Assembly: GCF_000243255.1 (NCBI RefSeq)
Contig: NZ_CM001436.1
Location: 718,077-782,076, forward strand
DNA length: 64,000 nucleotides
Source of the DNA: Methanoplanus limicola DSM 2279
GTDB taxonomy: Archaea; Halobacteriota; Methanomicrobia; Methanomicrobiales; Methanomicrobiaceae
Reading direction: 5' to 3'
Positions 29,667 through 39,476 of the stretch are shown here, one piece after another. Position 1 is the first letter of the stretch; each line of letters begins with the position of its first letter. The notes under the pieces were generated by a model that was given only the letters and a program-made list of their open reading frames with translations, was not told where the DNA came from and did no database searches. A program made the translations under genes and the position numbers.

Positions 29667-30389
29667 TCAGTTTTCTTCAAACTTATCCGGAGACCACCCG
29701 GAAATCTTAATCTCACCAAAAAACTCATCCTGAAATATCATCAGCTTTCCTTCAAGCATCAGAAAAAGAAGGGGAAGATATACGGATCTCTGATCCATCT
29801 TAACTTCATGACATAACGAACTAAGGGTGGTCTCCCCTGAAGCGCCGCAGACCTTCTCAAAAGACGAATAGACATAATCAGTTTCATCCTTAAAGTCCTC
29901 CTCATGAGCAACCGAGATGACATCATCCGCCTCGAAGAATACCAGAGGCTCAGCCTTCTTCCGCTTCTGCCCCCGAATCTGCATCTTTTCCGCAGTCTTA
30001 AGCTCCTTGATCAGCTCATAAAGTGTAACCGGCCTCTTTCTGTGACTCTTGCGCTTAATACGCCGCTGAATCTCCCTCTCAAGACGATCAACAGGCTCGG
30101 CGATATCCCCGAACGTATAATCATCCCCGCCAAAGAGAAGATCATCTGCAAAATCATCAGATAACTCCTCATCCGGAGATTCACCCGATTCCTCAAGGAC
30201 CTCAGACTTCATTCTTAAAAGCAGAGAAGCATAGAAAAGAGTCCGGCCCGAAACCCTCAGGTCAAGCTTATGCATCCTGTCAAGCTCATTTAAGAAACGG
30301 TCAGTAACCTCAACAATATCAATATTCCAGGGATCAATCTCCCCCGACTCTGACATCCTGACAAGAATCTCTACCGGTTCTTCATCCAT
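29667..30389 (-). CDS. scpA: segregation and condensation protein A
   Basis: 240 aa kleisin subunit that bridges the SMC heads in chromosome condensation. The N-terminal pattern VEILVRMSESGEIDPWNIDI (about 6-25) and TLFYASLLLRMKSE are typical of ScpA; the acidic middle (residues 70-95) is a variable linker, and the C-terminal winged-helix region ends at residue 240. The ATG overlaps the 3' end of smc by 8 bp (ATGGATGA), giving translational coupling. No scpB is visible nearby. Confidence 0.92.
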   Translation of the reverse strand: MDEEPVEILVRMSESGEIDPWNIDIVEVTDRFLNELDRMHKLDLRVSGRTLFYASLLLRMKSEVLEESGESPDEELSDDFADDLLFGGDDYTFGDIAEPVDRLEREIQRRIKRKSHRKRPVTLYELIKELKTAEKMQIRGQKRKKAEPLVFFEADDVISVAHEEDFKDETDYVYSSFEKVCGASGETTLSSLCHEVKMDQRSVYLPLLFLMLEGKLMIFQDEFFGEIKISGWSPDKFEEN

Positions 30390-33300
30390 TGCTCTTTACA
30401 CCGGTAACATATGTACTCTTATCGGGCCTGGCAGTCACACCGATGATCCGGTCAGCCCTCTCAATCGTCGGGCGGCGAAGGGAGACACATATCGTCTGCG
30501 CATTGCCGGAAAGCTCACTTATCATATTGGAAATCCGCTCTACATTAGAACCGTCAAGCATCATATCGACCTCGTCAAGCGCATAGAAAGGCGCAGGCAT
30601 ATACTGCTGAATCGAGAAGATGAACGCAAGAGTAGTAAGGGATTTTTCACCACCGGAAAGTGCAGAGAGAAGGTGAACCTTCTTTCCCCTCGGCTGAACC
30701 GCAAAAGTCATACCGCCGCTGAAGGGATCTGCAGTACTATCAAGGGAGAGATTACCGCTGCCCTCAGTGAGGCGTGCAAAAATGCTGCGGAAATTTGAGT
30801 CAATTGCAGTATAGGCCTCCATAAATGAGTCATACTTCATCTTCTCATAATGCTCAATCCTCTCAATAATATTGGCCCTCTCCCTTGAGAGAACCTCCTT
30901 CTGACCGGATCTCTCCTTAATCCTGGTGTCAACGCGCTCATATTCCTCAATTGCGAGCATATTAACCGCACCAATTCTCTTTATCGCCCTCTCCGAACTC
31001 TCAATGCCTTTCTCAATCTCATCAAGTGACATATCAGTCTCAACACCGGACGTTCGCGCAGACAGCTCCTCAATCTCAGAGATGAGCAGATCTTCCCTGT
31101 CCTTAAGAGAAGACAACTGAAGTCTTATCCTCTCCATCTCAGAATTGATGGCAAAGATCTTCTTCTCAGCAGCCATAACTGAACTGTTGAGCTCATCTCT
31201 CAGATCATGCAGTTCATTCAGCTCCACAGAAAAGTTATCCTTCTTCTCTTCAAGGGAACTCATTTCTGCCTCAGCATCTGAAATTCCAGCCTGATTCTTC
31301 AGAATATCCTCATCAATCCTCTTAAAATCGGATTCTATCCTTTCCCTGTCATTCTGAAATTCAGAAAGACGGTTCTGGAAATGCTGCCTCTCCCTCTGCG
31401 AGTCAGATATGTCATCATCCTTATTTCTGAGCCTTCGCTCCGAATCAGCAGTTTTTCTTCTGAGAAAGTCCACCTTTTCAGCAAGTTCAGGAATCCCCGT
31501 ATCTCCAAGCTTCTTCTTTAAGGACTCAATACTCCCTTCAACAGAGCCGATATCCTCTGATATTCCCTCAAGAGCAGATTCAATCTTCTCAAGCCTGACA
31601 GCACCAATAGAGAAATCACCGGCCATATTATTCTGTTTATCCTGGATTCCCGCAATCTCTGTATTGAGGGAATCACAGAGTTTCTGGAATTCTTCAACGA
31701 GCAGACTGTACTTTGAGACCTGTCCGCCAATTTCCGACCTGCGGCTTCTCCTCTCACCGGCCAGATTCTCATACCGCTCAACAGCAGCCCTGAGATCACC
31801 CTCCTCAGCAGTAAGTGCAGATATTTTCGCCTTAAGGGCATTTATTCCGTCATCTGCCGCAACACCAAAACCCTGCATCTTCTTCTGAAGAGAACCGCCG
31901 GTCATCGCACCGGCCACCTCTATAAGATCGCCGTCAAGAGTTACCATCCGAAAACGGCCCATCATCCTTCTGGCAGTGGCCATATCCTTTACAACAACAG
32001 TTCTACCGAATATATGCCTGAAGACAGAGTCAAAAAGAGGATCATATTCCAAAAGATCTGCTGCATAGCCGATCACATCGGGATCGGAGATCTGGGGCAG
32101 ATCAGGAGCGCGAAGCTTATTCAGTGGCAGAAATGTCATCCGGCCGAGACGGTTGTCCTTCAGATAGCTTATGCAGGCGGATGCAACAGAGTCACTCTCA
32201 GCAACAATACTCCTAATCCTGCCTCCTGCCGCAATATTAAGAGCATTCGTATATTCAGGCGGCGCTCTTCCAAGCTGTGCGACAGTACCGTATATCCCGT
32301 CCATACCCAGAATATAATCCATAGCCCTTCCACCGGCCCCCCCCGATGCCTGCTGCTGAGCCTCAAGCCTCATCAGCTCACGGTCAAGGGACCTAAGCTC
32401 AGATCTGACCCTCTCAAGCGCACCCTTATTTTCAAAGAGCCGCCCTTCACTTGCAGCAAGTTCCCGGTCAATAACGGACTTCTCTGCTTCAAGGGATTTT
32501 ATAAGCTCAGAATATTCCTCCAGGCTGCCCTTTCTGGCATTCAGTTCAGATTCAGCCTGAATAAGCCTTTCAGAGAGGCGCTCTTTCTCTTCGGTTCTGA
32601 AACGGCTCTTCTCAATCAGCAGATCCTGTTCCTTTAAGAGATCAGACCTCTGTGACCGGAATTTATCAAGTCTCTCACGAAGAGAAAATAGTTCATCTTT
32701 TGCGCCCTCCACCGCCTGACTATCTCTGGAGAGCTGATTCTCCGCATTTTCAAGCTCCGCCCTGGTACCGGAAAGCTCCATTGAAAGTCCGGAGCGGTCA
32801 ACAGAAAGGTTCCTGATCTTGTCAGATATCTCCTTAACAGTCGATTCAGCCCGCCTCATATCGGCAAAATTCTTCTGCTGCGCCTCTTTTGACTTTTCCT
32901 TCTCTGCATTAAGCCTCTCAATGGACTGTTCACAAAACCTGATCTTTCCGCGTGCATCCTCAATTTCAGAGAGCAGAGCCAGATATTCAGCACCACTCTT
33001 CTCATTGATCTCATCTTCTGTCTCCTTTACCCTGATTTTTAAATTCTCAAGTTCATCACGACAGAGAGATTTATCTGCGGAAAATTTTTCAGATTCGACA
33101 CCCTGACCTTCAATCAGAGATCTGATCGCCAGAAGCTCCTTATTCTTCTCAGCAAGTTTCGCATATGAATGACAGCTCTTCAGGTGCTCAAGTTCCTCCT
33201 CAAGTGCCCTGTACTTTAAAGCCTGCTCCTTCTCCTCCTTAAGCTCAACAATCCGGTTCTCAAGCTCGGCAAGAATAAGCTCCTCCCTCTCAATCCTCTC

Positions 33301-33822
33301 GCGTACTATTTCAAGTTCTGAGAGTGCCTGGTCCCTTTTTTTGTCAAACTCTGCAACACCAGCGATCTCATCGATGATCTTCCTGCGCTCGGTATCACTC
33401 ATCTCAGTTATGCGTGTGATGTCACCCTGCATCACCACATTATAGCCTTCAGGTTTTATGCCGTTTCTTGAGAGAAATTCAACAATATCACCCACCTTAC
33501 AGGCGCGGTCATTGAGATAATTGTAACTGTAATAGCCGTGGGGAGTTCTCTTTATCTTTCTGCGGATTTTAGTGCCCTCAGAGAAAGTGATTGAGACCTC
33601 GGCGGTATTTTTTCCGGTGTTAAGATTGATAAGGTCAGTCAGTTTCTCGGCGCGAAGACCCCTTGCACCGGAGAGGGTCAGGCAGAAAAGAACAGAGTCA
33701 ATTATATTACTTTTTCCGGAGCCATTCGGACCTGAAATAACAGTGAATCCTTCAAAAAATGGTATCTTGGTTTTTTTGCCAAAAGATTTAAAATTGTCAA
33801 CTTCAAGTTCGGTTATATACAA
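30382..33822 (-). CDS. smc: chromosome segregation protein SMC
   Basis: 1146 aa. N-terminal ATPase half with Walker A GPNGSGKS (31-38), long coiled coil, hinge near residues 500-660 (IYGTVAQLG, then GRTVVVKD), second coiled coil, and C-terminal half with signature LSGGEKS (about 1052) and Walker B FYALDEVD. It forms an ATP-driven dimer that folds chromosomal DNA. The start is TTG at 33822: the protein MYITELEVDNFKSFG fits the family N-terminus and GGAG lies ten bases upstream. Operon: coiled-coil gene, smc, scpA. Confidence 0.97.
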   Translation of the reverse strand: MYITELEVDNFKSFGKKTKIPFFEGFTVISGPNGSGKSNIIDSVLFCLTLSGARGLRAEKLTDLINLNTGKNTAEVSITFSEGTKIRRKIKRTPHGYYSYNYLNDRACKVGDIVEFLSRNGIKPEGYNVVMQGDITRITEMSDTERRKIIDEIAGVAEFDKKRDQALSELEIVRERIEREELILAELENRIVELKEEKEQALKYRALEEELEHLKSCHSYAKLAEKNKELLAIRSLIEGQGVESEKFSADKSLCRDELENLKIRVKETEDEINEKSGAEYLALLSEIEDARGKIRFCEQSIERLNAEKEKSKEAQQKNFADMRRAESTVKEISDKIRNLSVDRSGLSMELSGTRAELENAENQLSRDSQAVEGAKDELFSLRERLDKFRSQRSDLLKEQDLLIEKSRFRTEEKERLSERLIQAESELNARKGSLEEYSELIKSLEAEKSVIDRELAASEGRLFENKGALERVRSELRSLDRELMRLEAQQQASGGAGGRAMDYILGMDGIYGTVAQLGRAPPEYTNALNIAAGGRIRSIVAESDSVASACISYLKDNRLGRMTFLPLNKLRAPDLPQISDPDVIGYAADLLEYDPLFDSVFRHIFGRTVVVKDMATARRMMGRFRMVTLDGDLIEVAGAMTGGSLQKKMQGFGVAADDGINALKAKISALTAEEGDLRAAVERYENLAGERRSRRSEIGGQVSKYSLLVEEFQKLCDSLNTEIAGIQDKQNNMAGDFSIGAVRLEKIESALEGISEDIGSVEGSIESLKKKLGDTGIPELAEKVDFLRRKTADSERRLRNKDDDISDSQRERQHFQNRLSEFQNDRERIESDFKRIDEDILKNQAGISDAEAEMSSLEEKKDNFSVELNELHDLRDELNSSVMAAEKKIFAINSEMERIRLQLSSLKDREDLLISEIEELSARTSGVETDMSLDEIEKGIESSERAIKRIGAVNMLAIEEYERVDTRIKERSGQKEVLSRERANIIERIEHYEKMKYDSFMEAYTAIDSNFRSIFARLTEGSGNLSLDSTADPFSGGMTFAVQPRGKKVHLLSALSGGEKSLTTLAFIFSIQQYMPAPFYALDEVDMMLDGSNVERISNMISELSGNAQTICVSLRRPTIERADRIIGVTARPDKSTYVTGVKSNG

Positions 33823-33872
33823 AGACCAGTAGCTCCTTTGAACGCTGAAAATATTGGATTTATAATTTTAGA

Positions 33873-34532
33873 TTACTTTCTTTTTCTAGTTATTTCTACT
33901 GAATCATCATCGTCATCAGCATAAATAAGAGGCTTTCTGTCCCGCGGGTCCCTCTCGGATGCCCTTCTCGCCGGGATGTGCCCACCTCTGTTATCTGCAA
34001 TGATCATGCCGTCGCCCTTCATCCTTTCAGGTTTCATTGTGCCGTCCGGCTGAATGATCAGGACCTCTTCAGATCTGTCCTTCTCTTCCCGTCTGCGGCT
34101 GTCTTCGGTTTTCTTGACCGCAACATCTACAGGCTTCTCAGGAACAGGATATTTTTTAGGGTCCTTTACAGCAGCAGACTCTCTCTTCTTATCAGCAACT
34201 ACCCTCCTGTTTTCAGCACTTTTATCATCCAGAGATTTTGACAGTTTCTGGATCCAGGCCTTGAGATCAAGCATTTCAGCAGTAAGACCTCTGACCATGC
34301 CACTCATTTCATTAACCTGCCTCTCAAGAGCTTTCACCCTTTCATCATTTGCAGGATTAGTACTTTTCATTTCACTGACCTGTACTTCAAGAGCTTTCAC
34401 TCTCTCATCACTCACAGGATTAGCACCGTTCATTTCCCTGATACTGTCTTTAAGCATCTCTATTTCACGCTCTTTTTCCCCGACTGTATGCTCGAGGTCT
34501 CTTATTCTGGCAGAAGAATCATTAATATCCAT
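33873..34532 (-). CDS. coiled-coil protein upstream of smc
   Basis: 219 aa. Residues 1-100 are a predicted coiled coil with an internal duplication: ANPVSDERVKALEVQVSEM followed by TNPANDERVKALERQVNEM. Residues 105-160 are basic and proline/lysine-rich (disordered); the tail is D-D-D-D-D-S-V-E then R-K-R-K. Not recognised as a characterised family. ATG 34532 has GGAG seven bases upstream. It ends 50 bp before smc on the same strand, so it is probably cotranscribed with smc and scpA. Could be an SMC accessory or DNA-bridging factor, by context only. Confidence 0.75.
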   Translation of the reverse strand: MDINDSSARIRDLEHTVGEKEREIEMLKDSIREMNGANPVSDERVKALEVQVSEMKSTNPANDERVKALERQVNEMSGMVRGLTAEMLDLKAWIQKLSKSLDDKSAENRRVVADKKRESAAVKDPKKYPVPEKPVDVAVKKTEDSRRREEKDRSEEVLIIQPDGTMKPERMKGDGMIIADNRGGHIPARRASERDPRDRKPLIYADDDDDSVEITRKRK

Positions 34533-34673
34533 CAGGATACTCCGTTATATGAAAGTCATCTCATAGGTTAATTAATATTTTGTGTAGCCCGTGTTATGCG
34601 CCATCCTCCTTTTTTACTGAATGACAGCTGAATCAGATCAATATCATTACAGACAGATACTTTTCTTCAGAAA

Positions 34674-34683
34674 CAATATAATC
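34674..34683 (+). promoter_or_regulatory. TATA box of glyA, leaderless start
   Basis: AATATAAT lies about 25-30 bases before the glyA ATG at 34708, and there is no Shine-Dalgarno, so transcription probably starts at or next to the ATG. Confidence 0.5.
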
Positions 34684-34707
34684 CTCAGAAAAACAACTCT
34701 TCTCTAT

Positions 34708-35979
34708 ATGTCTGATCTGGCAAATTATGATCCGGATATTTACAATCTGATTGAAAAGGAGCGCCTTCGTCAGGTAAACGGCCTGGAACTTATCGCTTCT
34801 GAAAACGTTGTAAGCAAATCAGTCCTTGAGGCTGTAGGTTCAATTCTGACAAACAAATACGCAGAAGGATATCCTGGCAAGAGATATTACGGCGGATGCG
34901 AATTCCACGACCAGATAGAAGACCTTGCAAGGAACAGACTCTGTGAGCTTTTCGGTGCTGAACATGCAAATGTGCAGGCAGTATCCGGAAGTCAGGCAAA
35001 CCAGGCAGTCTATTTTGCCTTCATGCAGAACGGGGACAAAATGATGAGCCAGGATCTCGCACAGGGTGGCCATCTCTCGCACGGGTCTCCGGTAAATATA
35101 ACAGGAAAATGGTATTCAGTCTCACATTACGGCGTGGACAAAGAGACTGAAACACTCGATTATGCGCAGATTGCAGAACAGGCAAGAAAAGAGAAGCCAA
35201 AGATGATCGTATGTGGTGCAAGCGCTTACCCGCGTACAATTGACTTTAAGGCATTCAAAGAGATTGCAGATGAGGTCGGCGCATACTGTATGGCAGATGT
35301 GGCCCATATTGCAGGACTTATTGCCGGCGGGCAGCACCCGACATCAGTAGGAGTAACTGACATCACAACCACAACCACACACAAGACACTACGCGGACCA
35401 CGCGGCGGTGCAATCATGTGCGGCAGTGAGAATGCAGTGGCTATTGACAAGTCAGTATTCCCCGGAATGCAGGGCGGACCACTGATGCATGTTATAGCCG
35501 GAAAGGCAGTCTGTTTCAGAGAGGCCCTTACACCTGACTTTAAGGAATATGCAAAACAAATTGTCAAAAACTCACAGGCAATGGCAGAGGTACTCATAAG
35601 CGAAGGTCTTGACCTTGTTTCCGGAGGAACTGACAACCACCTGATTCTTCTCGACCTGACAAATCTCGCAACAAACGGTTCACACCTGACCGGACTTGAA
35701 GCAGAAAACTTCCTCGGAGAAGCAGGAATCACAGTCAATAAGAACACTATTCCAAGAGAAAAACTCAGTCCGTTTGTCACAAGCGGCCTTAGAATCGGAA
35801 CACCTGCTGTGACATCAAGAGGAATGAAAGAAGAAGAGATGAAGCAGATCGGACACTGGATTGCAGCTGTGCTTAAAGACGTCTGTAAGGACAAAGGCTC
35901 AAAGAAGGCAATCACAGAAGTCCGTGCCGAAGTAGAGGCTCTTGCTTCAGGATTTACACTCTATCCGGAAGTCAGATGA
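34708..35979 (+). CDS. glyA: serine hydroxymethyltransferase
   Basis: 423 aa PLP enzyme: interconverts serine and glycine, passing a one-carbon unit to the pterin carrier (tetrahydromethanopterin or folate type in archaea). It has the [10 protein letters not shown] motif (about 27-36), [14 protein letters not shown] with the PLP lysine (about K227), and the FPGMQGGP signature. Start at 34708 ([12 protein letters not shown]) fits the family; the open frame goes 87 bases further upstream without homology. Its TGA overlaps folD (ATGA), and folP and cofE follow. Confidence 0.96.
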   Translation: MSDLANYDPDIYNLIEKERLRQVNGLELIASENVVSKSVLEAVGSILTNKYAEGYPGKRYYGGCEFHDQIEDLARNRLCELFGAEHANVQAVSGSQANQAVYFAFMQNGDKMMSQDLAQGGHLSHGSPVNITGKWYSVSHYGVDKETETLDYAQIAEQARKEKPKMIVCGASAYPRTIDFKAFKEIADEVGAYCMADVAHIAGLIAGGQHPTSVGVTDITTTTTHKTLRGPRGGAIMCGSENAVAIDKSVFPGMQGGPLMHVIAGKAVCFREALTPDFKEYAKQIVKNSQAMAEVLISEGLDLVSGGTDNHLILLDLTNLATNGSHLTGLEAENFLGEAGITVNKNTIPREKLSPFVTSGLRIGTPAVTSRGMKEEEMKQIGHWIAAVLKDVCKDKGSKKAITEVRAEVEALASGFTLYPEVR

Positions 35980-36812
35980 TACTAAACGGCAGGGAATTAT
36001 CGGAAAAGATTCAGGAATCTGTAAAAAAAGAGATTGCTGAATCAGGACTCACACCATGCCTCGCAACTGTGATTGTGGGAGAAGATCCCGCATCGCAGAT
36101 GTATGTCAGAATGAAACACCGGGCATGTGAAAACGTAGGCATAAAATCAGCAGGAGTTGAACTTCCGGCAGAGTCCACCACAGAGGAGATACTAAAGGCA
36201 GTATCTGAACTGAATGCTGACCCGTCAGTACACGGCATCCTTGTGCAGCTCCCCCTCCCGCCCCACGCGGATACCGAGAAAGTTATAGAATCGGTATCTC
36301 CTGAGAAAGACGTTGACGGATTTCACCCGTACAACCTTGGCAGGCTCTTTTCCGGAAGGCCTGACTTTGTGCCCTGCACACCGGGCGGAATCATGACAAT
36401 ACTCTCCGAATATGGCATAAATCCGGAAGGAAAAAGAGCAGTCGTTATCGGAAGATCAGTTGATGTCGGAAGGCCTATGGCTGCACTTCTGATAAATGCG
36501 AATGCAACTGTGACAGTATGCCATTCGAGGACAGAAAACCTTGAAGATGAGATCAGAAATGCCGACATAGTAGTAAGCGCAATCGGCAGGGCGAAATTCA
36601 TCAGGGAAGAGATGATCCGTGACGGTGCGGTTGTGATCGATGTCGGGATAAACCAGGACGGCGAAGGGAAATTATGCGGCGATGTTGACTTTGAAAATGT
36701 TGAACGGAAGTCATCTGCAATAACACCTGTCCCCGGCGGGGTTGGACCGATGACAATCGCAACCCTCATGCAGAACACCCTTAAGTCGGCAAAACTGCAT
36801 GAAGGAATTTAG
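35976..36812 (+). CDS. folD: bifunctional methylenetetrahydrofolate dehydrogenase/cyclohydrolase
   Basis: 278 aa. Oxidises methylene-H4folate and hydrolyses the methenyl form. It shows the substrate-binding region [14 protein letters not shown] (Y48-type motif, about 43-56), the QLPLPPH motif (about 90-96), and the NADP fold [11 protein letters not shown] (157-167). Tight overlaps on both sides (4 bp with glyA, 14 bp with folP) mark one operon. Its presence implies some tetrahydrofolate-type C1 chemistry besides methanopterin. Confidence 0.96.
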   Translation: MILNGRELSEKIQESVKKEIAESGLTPCLATVIVGEDPASQMYVRMKHRACENVGIKSAGVELPAESTTEEILKAVSELNADPSVHGILVQLPLPPHADTEKVIESVSPEKDVDGFHPYNLGRLFSGRPDFVPCTPGGIMTILSEYGINPEGKRAVVIGRSVDVGRPMAALLINANATVTVCHSRTENLEDEIRNADIVVSAIGRAKFIREEMIRDGAVVIDVGINQDGEGKLCGDVDFENVERKSSAITPVPGGVGPMTIATLMQNTLKSAKLHEGI

Positions 36813-37614
36813 GATAGGCAGTCTTCCGGTAAAAGAAGACGGGCCTGTAAAACTGATTGGGATTGTTAATTGCAGTCCCGAATCCTTTTTTTCAGATTCA
36901 TATACCAGATCACAGGATGTCTTTTCAAAAGCCGCTGATCTGGCAGAGAAAGGCGCAGACATTATTGACATAGGCGCAAGGAGCACAGCACCGGACGCCA
37001 GGCCGATCTCAGTCAGCGAGGAAGTATTAAGGATTAAAACAGCCCTTAAAGACTTCCCCGGAAGCGGCATTCCGGTCTCGCTGGATACAATGCACCCTGA
37101 AGTTCTCAGTGCCGCGCTCAGATATGATATAGACTGCATAAATGACATCTCAGGTCTCTGCAACCGGGATTATGCCGGAATTGCCGGAGACAGCGGACTT
37201 CCGGCAATTCTTATGGCTGCAAAATATGTGCCGGGGGACAATCTTGGAATTAAAGAGACTATAGAATACCTTAGCATTGTCATGCAGAGAGCAGAAGATT
37301 TTGGCATTGAAAATGTCATACTTGACCCGGGGATTGGCAGGTGGACTGCTGAAAAAACACCAGAATCTGACTGGGAAGTATGCAGAAATTTCTCAGACCT
37401 GAAAATTTTTGACAGACCGCTGCTTGCGGCCGTATCAAGAAAGTCCTTTATAGGAGACCTGCTCAGAAAGCCGGCAGAAGAGAGGCTCTCCGGCACTCTT
37501 GCAGTAACTATGCATCTGTTGAATTCAGGTGCAGGTTTTGTAAGGGCGCATGACACAGAAGATACAAGAGATATTATAGATGTATATGAAAAATTAAATC
37601 TGATCAACAGATGA
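36799..37614 (+). CDS. folP: dihydropteroate synthase
   Basis: 271 aa TIM-barrel enzyme that joins a pterin diphosphate to p-aminobenzoate (or a derivative) in pterin cofactor synthesis. Motifs: [13 protein letters not shown] (about 19-31), [12 protein letters not shown] (about 55-66), [13 protein letters not shown] and VSRKSFIG. The ATG sits inside the end of folD (14-bp overlap, other frame); its TGA overlaps cofE by 4 bp. In archaea the aryl substrate may differ from that of bacteria; that cannot be read here. Confidence 0.92.
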   Translation: MKEFRIGSLPVKEDGPVKLIGIVNCSPESFFSDSYTRSQDVFSKAADLAEKGADIIDIGARSTAPDARPISVSEEVLRIKTALKDFPGSGIPVSLDTMHPEVLSAALRYDIDCINDISGLCNRDYAGIAGDSGLPAILMAAKYVPGDNLGIKETIEYLSIVMQRAEDFGIENVILDPGIGRWTAEKTPESDWEVCRNFSDLKIFDRPLLAAVSRKSFIGDLLRKPAEERLSGTLAVTMHLLNSGAGFVRAHDTEDTRDIIDVYEKLNLINR

Positions 37615-38390
37615 ACTCTTCATATACAGTTTTCGGGATTAAAACCGGGATTATAATTCCGGGCGACAATATCACAGACATTATTCTATGCGCCCTGAAA
37701 GTTCCTGATACACTAAAAGACGGAGATATAATAGTAATTGCCGAAAGTGCACTTGCATCTTCCGAAGGGTGCATCATAAAGCTTGATGAGGTAAAACCCT
37801 CAGAAGCGGCGCTTGAACTGAGCAGAAGATACAATACAGAGCCGAGGCTCACAGAAGTTGTCTTAAGGGAGAGCGATTCGATAGTAGGCGGCATACCGGG
37901 ATTTCTGCTCTGCATGAAGAGCGGCACCCTTCTTCCAAATGCCGGCGTTGACGGCTCCAATGCTCCGGAAGGAACAGTTGTGACGCTCCCGAAGAACCCT
38001 GACGGCAGTGCGGAAAGAATCCATAATGAGATCTTTGAAAAGACAGGCATCAGGGCAGGCATAATTATTGCAGATTCAAGGACCCATGCCATGCGCCTCG
38101 GATGTTCAGGCGTTGCAATAGGGTGCTACGGAATAACCGCAGTGTCGGATGAAAAAGGAAGGAAGGACCTCTTTGGCAGGGCACTTGAGGTGACCGAACT
38201 TGCCATTGCAGATAATATAGCATCCGCCGCAGAGCTTGTGATGGGAGAGGCGAATGAGAGCACACCTGTAGCAATTATAAGAGGACTTGGACTTGAAATA
38301 AACAAAGAATCAGGAGTTCAGTCTATTGAACCTTCAGGGTGTCTCTTTATGGGTGTGGCGATGAACTCCAACCCTTCCCTTTTCAACTGA
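37611..38390 (+). CDS. cofE: coenzyme F420-0:L-glutamate ligase
   Basis: 259 aa; adds glutamates to F420-0, giving the polyglutamate tail of the hydride carrier F420 used in methanogenesis. Sequence features: GIKTGIIIPGDNI at the start, the central LLCMKSGTLLPNAGVDGSNAP (read in two halves), and IIADSRTHAMRLGCSGVAIG in the second half. Overlap of 4 bp with folP. Its last 57 bp overlap the convergent cofC gene, which makes another F420 intermediate. Confidence 0.95.
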   Translation: MNSSYTVFGIKTGIIIPGDNITDIILCALKVPDTLKDGDIIVIAESALASSEGCIIKLDEVKPSEAALELSRRYNTEPRLTEVVLRESDSIVGGIPGFLLCMKSGTLLPNAGVDGSNAPEGTVVTLPKNPDGSAERIHNEIFEKTGIRAGIIIADSRTHAMRLGCSGVAIGCYGITAVSDEKGRKDLFGRALEVTELAIADNIASAAELVMGEANESTPVAIIRGLGLEINKESGVQSIEPSGCLFMGVAMNSNPSLFN

Positions 38391-38972
38391 CATTTTTATA
38401 CCGAGATTTTCAAGAAAACCGCGGCTTTCACCTTTGGAGTGAAGGAAGATCTCAACGAGATCATCTTTCTCATCAATATCGGTTGACAACCGGAAGGAGT
38501 CAACAATTTCAACCGTAAGTCCGGAATCACGGCATATATTCAGGTGATCAAGAAAACTTGCGCCGTAGAAATCGACATGAAAACTTTTAGGATTTTTAAC
38601 AAATATCGCATTTGTCCCGCCTCCTCTTCCGGGGACGACTGCAATATCAGAACCTGTTTTTACCATCTCAATAACAGAATCCCTGGTCGCAAGAGGGATA
38701 TCTGACATTATAATCAGAACAGAATCATCATTCTCAGCCAGGTACTCATTCAGAGCCTCATTTAACCCAAGTGGTTTTACCACTGTTTCAGCACCCTCAA
38801 CAGATATATTCTCAGTGCAGAGAAGAACAGTCCGGCAGCATGCAGAGTTGGTAGTGGATATAACGTCAGAGAGCATCCTTAAGGCAAATTTTTCCCTCTC
38901 TTCCTGACTGAGAATACAGGAGAGTCTGGTCTTTGGGTTCGTCGGCCTGAAGGGGATTACAGCATGAACCAT
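38334..38972 (-). CDS. cofC: 2-phospho-L-lactate guanylyltransferase
   Basis: 212 aa nucleotidyltransferase that activates phospholactate (or a related compound) with GTP for F420 side-chain synthesis. N-terminus MVHAVIPFRPTNPKTRLS is the family start; SDIPLATRDSV and RGGGTNAIFVKNP follow. The C-terminus (about 19 residues) is encoded in the 57-bp tail-to-tail overlap with cofE. ATG at 38972; an open frame on the other strand at 38964-39173 shows no features. Confidence 0.93.
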   Translation of the reverse strand: MVHAVIPFRPTNPKTRLSCILSQEEREKFALRMLSDVISTTNSACCRTVLLCTENISVEGAETVVKPLGLNEALNEYLAENDDSVLIIMSDIPLATRDSVIEMVKTGSDIAVVPGRGGGTNAIFVKNPKSFHVDFYGASFLDHLNICRDSGLTVEIVDSFRLSTDIDEKDDLVEIFLHSKGESRGFLENLGIKMSVEKGRVGVHRHTHKETP

Positions 38973-39149
38973 TTAAACATTGTTGCCCGGTATTTCTTTA
39001 AAAAGCATCGTATTTGGCATGGAGAAATAACAGTAAACTCAGCCGGGGAAACCAGTGCCGGAAATCAAAAAACAGGTCAGACACAGATATTTCCGGGTCT
39101 GAAAATAAGGAAAGAGAGTGGGATCAGGATAACCCGGGGCAGATGGGAA

Positions 39150-39449
39150 TTATTCTTCCTTTTTCTTAAATAGCATGCAATGACAGTAACCGTCTTTTGC
39201 AATCTCATCCCTGTGGAATCTGCACGGGCAGATAATATCGCGATCTACTTTGGGATCTCCGGACCTGATCCGGCAGGGGCAGTACCTTGCGCCGTACATA
39301 ACCCTGTTCTTTGCAAGGCCTTTGACAACGACAGATGCCTGATTGTCTTTCCTGTTCAGCTCCCAGCCGTTCTTCTCTGCATATCTCTCTGCCCATCCGA
39401 GAATCTTCTCTTCAAACTCTTCAAATGTCTTTTTTTCATCTTCAGTCAA
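39150..39449 (-). CDS. ferredoxin:thioredoxin reductase, catalytic subunit
   Basis: 99 aa. The [4Fe-4S] and disulfide cysteines are in the expected pattern C-P-C-R ... C-P-C-R-F-H ... C-H-C (about 57-90). It reduces thioredoxin with electrons from ferredoxin. The start is TTG at 39449, because no in-frame ATG precedes the first cysteine; the next Met is at about 51. No variable (alpha) subunit is adjacent, which is usual in archaea. Follows purQ by 27 bp in the cofG-pur operon. Confidence 0.9.
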   Translation of the reverse strand: MTEDEKKTFEEFEEKILGWAERYAEKNGWELNRKDNQASVVVKGLAKNRVMYGARYCPCRIRSGDPKVDRDIICPCRFHRDEIAKDGYCHCMLFKKKEE

Positions 39450-39476
39450 TTTATCAGCCCCGCCGGTTCAGATTAT

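Noticed and set aside
34621-34707. N-terminal extension of glyA
   Set aside because: The 29 extra codons do not resemble the family and a TATA box lies within them; the ATG at 34708 is preferred.
35226-35915. 229-aa open frame antisense to glyA
   Set aside because: A mirror of glyA codon bias; serine/proline/isoleucine-rich, no ribosome site. The same holds for long antisense frames in lysS, smc and HEAT genes.
38964-39173. 69-aa open frame between cofC and the FTR gene
   Set aside because: No homology features; it starts inside the cofC start region on the other strand.
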